Below, in pieces: positions 46,801 through 55,800 of a DNA stretch of 64,000 nt. A program made the position numbers and the translations under genes. The notes beneath the pieces were generated by a model. That model was not told where the DNA came from. It did not search any database and saw only the letters and a list, made by a program, of their open reading frames with translations. Origin of the DNA: Pithys albifrons albifrons (lineage: Eukaryota > Chordata > Aves > Passeriformes > Thamnophilidae); contig NC_092473.1 in NCBI RefSeq assembly GCF_047495875.1, positions 15,544,388 to 15,608,387 of the forward strand, written 5' to 3'. How positions within the stretch are numbered: position 1 is the first letter of the stretch; the number at the start of each line of letters is the position of its first letter.

Positions 46801-49800
46801 GGCCCAGCACTGAGCTGGGTGTGCTGCTGGCACCAAAGGACAATTTCTGGCAGGCTGGGGGTGGATTCAGCACAGTTGATAAATAACAAACCAGAAAACA
46901 AAATACTGCTCATAGTTCTGGGCCTTCAAGTTGGTCAGTTCTGCTGCTGGTGGGAAGTCTGGGACTTTATAAAAGCTGGTTGTTTATCATCCCAAGGGTG
47001 GTTCTCCACCAGTGGAAAAGCCTCTGAGGAAGGAAAAATCAAAGGGAAGGCTTTTTCTCTCCTCACCATGGCATGAAGGGTATTTATTCTCTTTGGGGAC
47101 TGCATTTGGCCAATGCAAAGGCACCCTCTTGGTGCTTCCCAAATAATAACTCCTCAAAAATAACAAAGCTCATATTGCTTTTAAAGCTCAGAGTCTTGTG
47201 GGATTGTACCCTGAAGCTGCTCCAAAAGTCTTTTGGGATGCTCTGAGAAGCCATGTGTGTTTTCCAGATATGATGCTTTTATAAATAATGCTCAGCTGCC
47301 TTCCTGAGAGCAGCCCCAGCAGAGCAGGATGGAGCTCTGAGCTTCTCCCCTGGGTGGGAACAGGAGCTGTGCTGGAGCCTCCACGTCAGCACACACGAGC
47401 TCCAAGGAGAAGGAACACCATTTCCAGGGGAGGCAGCTGAGTGGGTTTGGGAAATGTTTTATTCAAGCCTCTGTTATCTCACTCTTCCAGCCAGAAGGTG
47501 CTTCAGGAAAAGGCTGCCCAGCAGCAGAATGGAGGAGGAGGTGTTTGCAGAGCAGTAAAACCTCAGCCTCGTGCTGGCTGTGCCCAGCCCAGCTTTTACA
47601 CTTCCTTTCTTCCCCCTTCTGGAATCACAGGCCTCCCCTCACCTCCATTTGCCAGTGCAGAGTTCTGGGCCATGTTCAGCATGGAAGGATTTTTCTTTTC
47701 TTCTTTCAGCTGTGCTCAGTTGTGCCCCTGGGAACATGGATAATTCCTGAGCTCCCAGGTGGCTCAGGGAGAGCTCCCCACCCACAGCAGCATTGCCAGG
47801 GGAGAGCCCAGAGTAGCCCCAAATCCTCTCCTGCCATGCCTGTAGAAAGAGACCCCACCTTGTCCTTGTCCATGCAGGGGGTGGGCACTGCCCACAGTGC
47901 CCGTTGTACCCCCTGGCACACTCTGTTATGGATCAAAGTGGCTTTTCCTTTCCCTGGATAGGTGGGGTCTGAGAGCTGCTTCCCAACAAGGAGCAAATCC
48001 CTGTCCCAGAGGAGCACCTGGGCTGAGACTGGCAGGGAAAACCAAGGGAAAGTGTCTACCTGAGCACAGCATGAGGGTGGAACCCATCAGGAAATAAAAG
48101 CTCAGGGGTCTTTGCCCTTAGAGCCAGGTCCTGTCAGTCCACTCTGTTATCCCTAAACCCCAGTGCCTGGAGGGCAGGAGCAGGTTGGGGAGTCCCAGGC
48201 TGGGTCTGGATGGAGAAGGAACAGCCCAGGAGGTGTCGCTGAGCAGGGTCAGTCCCTGGTGCTTCTCTCTGTGCTCAGTGAAGATCCAAACCCTAAAGGT
48301 GACCCCAAAACGTGTCTACCCCCCTTCCAGCACTGTGTGCACCTCTGCTGGATTTTTTTTATTATTATTAATGCCCTGGGTGGTCCAGGCTCTGCTTTGC
48401 CCACTCAGAGCTGGCACCAGCACCACCTCCCTCCATCCCAACTCTGCTCACCCTGCACAGTCTGGGTCTCTCTGGATCCACAGAGGGACCATCCTCTTCC
48501 CACCCCAGCCTGGGATGATTCCCTGGATGCAGCCCAGATGTGCTGGACTCTTTTTGTCCCCACCTTTGCCACCATATCCCTTTGCAGAGGGATAAGCAGG
48601 GGGTGCTCAGCCCAGCCCAGCCCAGCCCAGCCCAGCCCAGCCCAGCTCGGCTCCGGCTCCGGCTCCGGCTCCGGCGGATCCAAAGCCTGGGCAGGGGGTG
48701 GGGCTGCACCGGCTGGGAATTTCTCACCACAGACTTTGCTGGGGCCAGACATGTTGTAAATTTTACAAGGAAAACACTTCACAAAGCAGAAGTTCGACTC
48801 TGGTATGTGTGGAGCTGCTAATTAGCAATTTGGAGGCCACGGGAGCCAATTGCACCCTTGCAGGTCGGGATCAGCACTGGAAGCTCTGGGGGCCTCCATC
48901 ACACTTTGCCTGGGGAGACTGGAGGTTCCTCCTTCTGTTCTCCTGTTCCTTCCCACCTGGCACACAGGAACCCTCAGATCTCCCAAACTCTCCTGGAAAT
49001 AGTGCCTAAAATCACACAGAGCACTTTAAAAAGGGGTTTCCAGGAAGGCACAGGGTGCTGAGGGTCTGACTCAGGAGGTTTGGTCTCTGCAATTCTGTCA
49101 CACCTCGGGGAGGGTCCACAGTCACAGACTCCCCACACTGCAGGTCCCAGAGTGCCTCTCACCCTCCCAAATCCCAGCCTGGGCTGAGCATCTCCAGCGT
49201 CATCCTGGAGCCATTGAGGGACACGGAGTCTTGGAGTGAGTCATCCTGTGATGGGGCCTTGGGCAGGGCTGGTGCCAGCTGGCCCTGCAGCTTTTGTGAG
49301 CTTTGCAGGACTTGTGTTTAACATCCCACATGATGGATGGAGCTCCTGGATCCAGAGCTCCACTCTGAGGTCGCTGCATCAGGGCCATGGTGGCCTCAGT
49401 CTCGTGGTGGCCTCGTCCTTGAGAGCCACCACCACCTCCCCCTCCGTGTCAGGAGTGCTGGTGGAGAGAGGGATGTGCTGGAGGTTGACCATGGGGGTGG
49501 CAGAGCCCAGCAGGGGCTGGGGCTGGTGGGAAGCACCCCTGGAGCTCCATCCATGCTGGGACAGCCGATGGCAGGAGCAGGGGATGGGGACAGTGGTCCC
49601 TGTTCAGGTTTAATAACTGTGCTTGTCCTCTAAGCTGTGATGAGCAGGGTGAGAAGCCCCACGAGGCAGAGCTGCCCTGGATGGGCCTTCCCTCCAGCTC
49701 TCCCTGTTTTCCAGCTCCTTTCTCTCCCGTTTCCAGTAGCAACGGAAATAACAAACTGTGCCCTTGGAGGAGCTTTGCAGAGCAGCTTTGCCTCTGCTGT

Positions 49801-52800
49801 CACTCCCAGCCCTGCAGGTACAGCCCCAGCTTTCCCTCTCCCACACTGTCCCCTACTGCTTGCAGTCCACATTCCAGTCAGGAACACGCTGGAAAAGGAG
49901 GAGGAAAGGAAATCTTAGGGAAGTACAAGGCACAGAAGGTCACCCAGAAGGAGAAAGGCTTTTTCTGGAGCCTCAGGAAGAATCCCTGTGGAAAGCAGGA
50001 ATGCCTGGATTCCTGCAGGGAGGGAAGTCATGGAATCAGAGAGTAGCTCAAGCTGGGAGGGATCCGTGAGGATCTCTGGGTCCAGCTCCCTCCTTCTCTC
50101 AGGGAGAGGGTCAAGCTCTGCCGCTTCAGCCCAGGCTGTGGGTCCCTGAGCTGTGCCCTGCCAGTGGCTCCATGAGGAAGGAATGCAGGAGGATGGAGTA
50201 CATGGAAGGAAACAGGAGACAGGAATTGGGACTAGAGAAATGACTTTGTTCTGTTTTCCCGTGGATAACACAACGGGAGAAAACCACCTGGTTTAAGGTG
50301 GTGGCTGGATTGTCCTTTCCAGATGTGCCATTCCCATCCTGTGGGGAGGTGACTGCCAAAATAAATCACTTTGATCCAATATTTGGGGGCAGAATTGGCC
50401 AGAACACTCCAACTGTGGCAGAGAGGAGACAAACTCAGTGCAAACTATGGTAGAGACAAACTCTCCCTGCTCCCCACAGGTGCCAGAGTGTCCCTCTGGA
50501 CCTCAGGGTGTTGGATCTCATGGAATGTTTGCTGGAACAAGGGGAAATTCATTGTTCTCCACCTGAATCCAATGAATTCTCTGCCCCAAGAGGAGTCTTT
50601 AATGCCAATAACATTCCAGGAGCAGCCCAGCAGTACCTGATGTTCATCTTTGTTCTTCCTTCCCCAAGACCTACGAGCAGAACGAATGGATAATCCACCT
50701 GGCTGGGAAGCTGCTGGCCCAGGAAGAGGAGACCTTGTCCTTGCTGGCAACAAACCCCTTTGCAGGCAGAGAAGCTCCCAGGTAAGCCTGGAGTTGTCCC
50801 AAGGAAGCTGGAAGTGGCTCTGCATTGTTCCATCTTGGACGTGTCCAGGTGGTTTCTGTTCATGGTTGGGGTTGTGTTTGATGGACCTCAGGTGGCCTTT
50901 AAACAGAGTGGGTTTGGTGAGGACACCCAGGTGGTGTCAGCACCTTGATGTCCCCTGGCAGGGACACAGGGACCCTTTGGATGAGCCCATTCCCAGGCAG
51001 GTCCATGAAGGGCTCAGTGTTGCTTCTCTTGGCCACAAATGGTGACATCTGAAGTGGTTTCCTGCCCATCAGCTTTGGATTCTTTGCTTTGTGAGCTCAG
51101 TTCAAACCCCACCATTTCTCTGGACCTCCTGAGGTGTTTCAAAGACAAAAACAGCCCTGCAGAAATGGTTGTTTTTGTGGACACTTGTCTTGGAATTGTT
51201 TTTGTTTTCAAGGAAGAGACAAAGCAAACATCAGGCAGGGGAAGGCACAGATGAAAACTCCGAGGTTTTACACAAAGGAAGTTTTTCACAAAAGGGTCTC
51301 TTTTGTTGGTGAAGTTATTTTTAGCTGAGAAAACAGTTTTGGGGCATTTGGGATCAACTCAAGTAATATTATGCTCTTGCTAATATTTTCCATTTGAGGC
51401 TCTCAGGATGCTCTGCAAACAGGGCTGGAGGTCAGAGCGTGGTGTGGAATGAGCTGCCCTGGACATGCTGGTGCTTTTGGGCAGTGCATCCCCCAAACCC
51501 TCTGAGAGGAGACTCTTCTCCAGCTGAGACACTGAGAACTTGCCACTTTTACCAAAGGGTTTCCTCTGACAAGGTTTATAAACCCCAAGGTGGTAAAAAT
51601 CATGGAATCCTGGAATGGTTTGGGTGGGCAGGGACCTTAAAGACCATCATGTTCTGCCATGGGCAGGGGCACCTCCCACCAGCCCAGGTTGCTCCAAGTC
51701 CTGTCCAACCTGGCCTTGGACAGCCAAACTGCTGGAGGACAGGGATGGATGGGATGTTGGGAAGGAATTCCTGTCTGGGAGGGTGGGCAGGACCTGGCAC
51801 AGGTGCCCAGAGAAGCTGTGGCTGCCCCAGCCCTGGGAGTGTCCAAGGCCAGGCTGGACAGGGCTTGGAGCAACCTTGGAGCAACCTTGGAGCAACATTC
51901 CCATGGGAGAACCACGGTGTGCACCATCCAGTCTGGGTGTAAGAACATTAGGCTGGAGATTAGGGAGGAATGAGGAATTCCTTCCTGGCAAGGGCTGTCC
52001 AGCCCTGGCACAGCTGCCCAGGGCAGGGGTGGAGTCAGGGATTTCACAGCCCTGTGGATGTGGCACTTGGGGACATGGGTAGTGATGGCCTTGGCAGTGC
52101 TGGGGGGGTTGGACTGGGTGATCTCAGAGGCCTTTTCCAAGCTGACAGATTCCCTTTTCCTGGCAGGATCCTTCCTTTTCCCCCATCCCTGTCCCTGGAG
52201 CAGCACCCTCAGCACTGAGCACAGATCCCACCCCTGCCAGAATCTCAGTCCAGCCGTGACCAAACCCCTCCAGCTGGAGCCTGAGCAGTGGCACCTGGCA
52301 AGGAAAGACAGTGCCCCGTGGCTGCAGCTCCAGTGGCTTCCCAAGGCCATCCCTGTGCCCTCACCCACCCTGCAGAGCCCACCTGTGGCTGCTGCCACCC
52401 TGCCCTCCCTGCAGTAGCTGGATGGAAAAAACCTAATTTTCCTGCCATATTCCCCCCTCCCTCCACTCTAAAGGGAATTTTGAGCCTTAATTATTTTCAT
52501 TCCCTGCTAGACTAAATAATTAGGGGAAGGGCCTGTTTTCCATAAGAGCCTCAGCTCCATCCTCCACAGAGTTTGCTCTCCTAATGGAAACTCTACACCT
52601 TCAACAGCCAAGGGACTTTCAACATGAGTTAATGCCCTCGAAATGAAATTTCAGAGACCAAAGTTTGTAGCTTTCTTTACAACTCAAGAAATTATAGTAT
52701 TTTTTCAAGTGTGATAAACTCAAAATGAGAAACAGGTGACTGATTAAAAATGAGGGTATTGTTGAGCCCAGCCTGGCTGAGTGTGAAGCTGGGCTTGAAT

Positions 52801-55800
52801 CCTGGTGATGGTTGGGGAATGTGGATTTACAAAATTCTGGTGCAGTGGATAGTTCATAAAAGTGCAGCCCTCATAAATCTGAACAGGAGGCCTTTGGCTG
52901 AGAACTTCAGGAGTGTTCAGCACACCCTCATGGAAACAGCCTGCAACAGGGAAAGAAAACAAAATCCTCATTTTGCCTGCAGGAGAGGGGAGAAAACACC
53001 AGGCTGCTGGGTCTGACCTGGAGTGTTTGGTGTCTCTGATATTAAATCATGTTCACTTTGAGGACTTTTATTCCAATTATAGTAGCACTTTGTTGCAAAA
53101 ACCCCAACACGTGTGTGGAGCCCTGGACTTGTGGTGCTGCTGTTGGTGAAGGAGGTGGTGCTTCCCTTTGGATGCTCCCTGGCTGCAGGAGCACAGGGAG
53201 GACATGGAATTTGGGAGTCCTGGGCTGGATTTGGTTGCCCATTTATTTCCCACTTGTGCCAGAGTTCCTGGACTTTACCCCTGGGGCACATGGGATTGGG
53301 TTTCCAGGCTGTGGAAGTCACTGTGGAGCTGCTTTTCCATGGGATCTGTGGAGAGATCCCAAGCCCTGAGAAGAGCATGGTTGAATCTGCACATTTTAGA
53401 AGCCACTTTGGGGCTTGGAGCCCTCCAAGAAGGTTGGAGGGAATTCTGGAGCTGTTGGGAGCAGGCAGGGAGTGGGATTTCCAGGAAAATCTGGGCATCA
53501 CTGGGAATGCCATCCCTGTTGTGCAAGGTGTCTCCTGAGATGTCTTTGGAGGAGACAGGAGTGGGGCTTGTGGGTACCTGGGAGGTGAGAAAATATAAAT
53601 AGGGAATTTGGGGCTTCTCACAGGGTGAGATGTTTTATTGCAGTTTGTTCCTTCTTGCCTTGTGCACTGCAATGTAGAAGAAAATCTCTGCTTTATTAGT
53701 CATTGATGTTACAATGTCAGGTATGATCAGAATGAAATGATTCCATGGTCCTCAAGGGGAGTTTAAGGCATTTTTCCCTTTGGTAAAAGCAACCTCAGTA
53801 TTTCAGTGCCAGGGAGGGCAGAGCTCATCCCAAACCACCAGGATTTCCCCCAGGGTGGCAGATCCCAGCCACCTCTGCTCTCTGTGGGGCAGCTCCACCA
53901 TGGGCAGGGCAGCACCTCACGGCCCATGGCCATGGGTTTCTCTTCCTGGGCCAGGTCAGCTCGTCTCAGAGTAGTCTGTGATTCTGTGTATGATTCTGTG
54001 ATTCTGTTTCCTTCCACCATGCCTGGCTCAGCCTTTGCTACAGACACACACCCTGAGCCTCCCTTTCTGACCTGTCCACGGGGGGAAAAAACCCTCTTTG
54101 CCACCTCCCAGGGGAGTTTGGAGGATGAACTGCCCACGGGATGCTCTTGCCACACCTCACACGAGCCTTGGGGTCAGCAGTGTGCAAACCCAACCCATCA
54201 AAGTGCCCCTTCCTCTGCAAACTCGGGCCAGGCTGGATTTATGGCCCTGCCACCAGCAGGGCAAGCACAGAAGAGGGCGATGATGGAGACTCTGTTACTG
54301 TGATGGATTTGTGCTTCCCACCACCACCACTTGCTCCCTGATTTACAGTGGAGTGGGAAGCCCTGAGATAAAAGAAAAACAACCAAAAAAACCACCCCCC
54401 TCCAAACCCCAAAGACACCTCGTGTTTGGGTTTCTCTGCTCCCTTCCCGCCCGCCGTGCCCTGGCAGGCCATTAATTGCAGCGCAGAGCCCCGGCTCGGG
54501 TGTTGCCCTGGGAGCCCTCAGCTGTTGCAGGGGGACAGCTGCACCCTCTGGAACTAATTACAGCTGTCTGGGAGATTTACCCTCACCCCACCAGCTCCAA
54601 TATTGCTGCTAATTTCTCGCCCGTCCAGTTGGGCGCTGTCAGAGGGGCTGATATACGAGCGGCGCTGCGGGTGCTGCGGAGCAGCTGCTCGGGGGCATCT
54701 GCTGGGCCAGGGGCTTGGAAAGTCAGGCTCAGGATTTTTACCCTCTCTGCCCCTGCCAGGGCCCTGGTCTCGCCCAGTCTGGGTGGGGATGGAGAGTGGG
54801 TGGTGGCACGTGGGTCCTGCTGGGCGCTCGGTGATCTTCCATCGGCTCCACCACCCTCTGGCACTGCTGATGGCTCAGGAGTTGCCCAAGGGGCCTTTCT
54901 GCCACATGTTCTTGTTGTCATAGCAGAGAGGGTTTGCCATCTCCTGGGGGAGTCCTTTGAATGCCATCTAGTCCAACCCCTGCCATGGCAAGGGACACCT
55001 TCTACTGGATGAGGTTGTTCCAGACCTCGTCCAACTGGCCTTGGACACTCCCAGGGATGGGGCAGCCACAGCTTCTCTGGGCACCTGTGCCAGGGCCTGC
55101 CCACCCTCCCAGGGGAAACTTCCTTCTTGGTATCCAACCCAAGTCAATCCTCCTTCAGTTTAAAACCATTTTTGATGGCACCTGCTGTCTTGCTCCAGCA
55201 GGGATGGCCATTTCTGTGCCACTGGCTGTGGGCATCCCTTGGGTGGGTGGGTGGGTGGGTGGGTGGAGAGAGGGGGGGAAGGATGGATGGATGGATGGAT
55301 GGATGGATGGATGGATGGATGGATGGATGGATGATGGATGGATGGATGGATGGATGGATGGATGGATGGATGGATGGATGGATGGATGATGGAGGGATGG
55401 ATGGATGGATGGATGGATAGATGGAGGATGGATGGATGGATGGATGGGTGGATGGATGGATGGATGGATGGAAGGATGGATGGAGGGGTGGATGGAGGGG
55501 TGGATAGGTGAATGGTTGATGGATGGATGGATGGATGGATGGATGGATGGATGGATGGATGATGGATGGATGAATGGATGATGGATGGATGGATGGATGG
55601 ATGGATGGATGGATGGATGGAGGGGTGGATGATGGATGGATGGATGGATGGATGGATGGATGGATGGATGGATGAATGGATGATGGATGGATGGATGGAT
55701 GGATGGATGGATGGATGGATGGATGAATGGATGATGGATGGATGGAGGGATGGATGGATGGATGGATGGATAGATGGATGATGGATGGATGGATGGATGG

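Larger units (their letters stand above)
42493..50668 (+). other. LMF1: LMF1 intron 9-10, 8.2 kb
   Basis: Contains the 26-bp array at 44571-45293, paired CR1 copies at 45938-46556 and small CAGCC/CTCCGG repeats at 48607-48680. The remaining unique stretches (42.5-44.57, 45.30-45.93, 46.56-48.60 and 48.69-50.66 kb) show no coding evidence. A weak, diverged CR1-like tail in minus orientation is visible at about 50031-50100. Confidence 0.75.
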
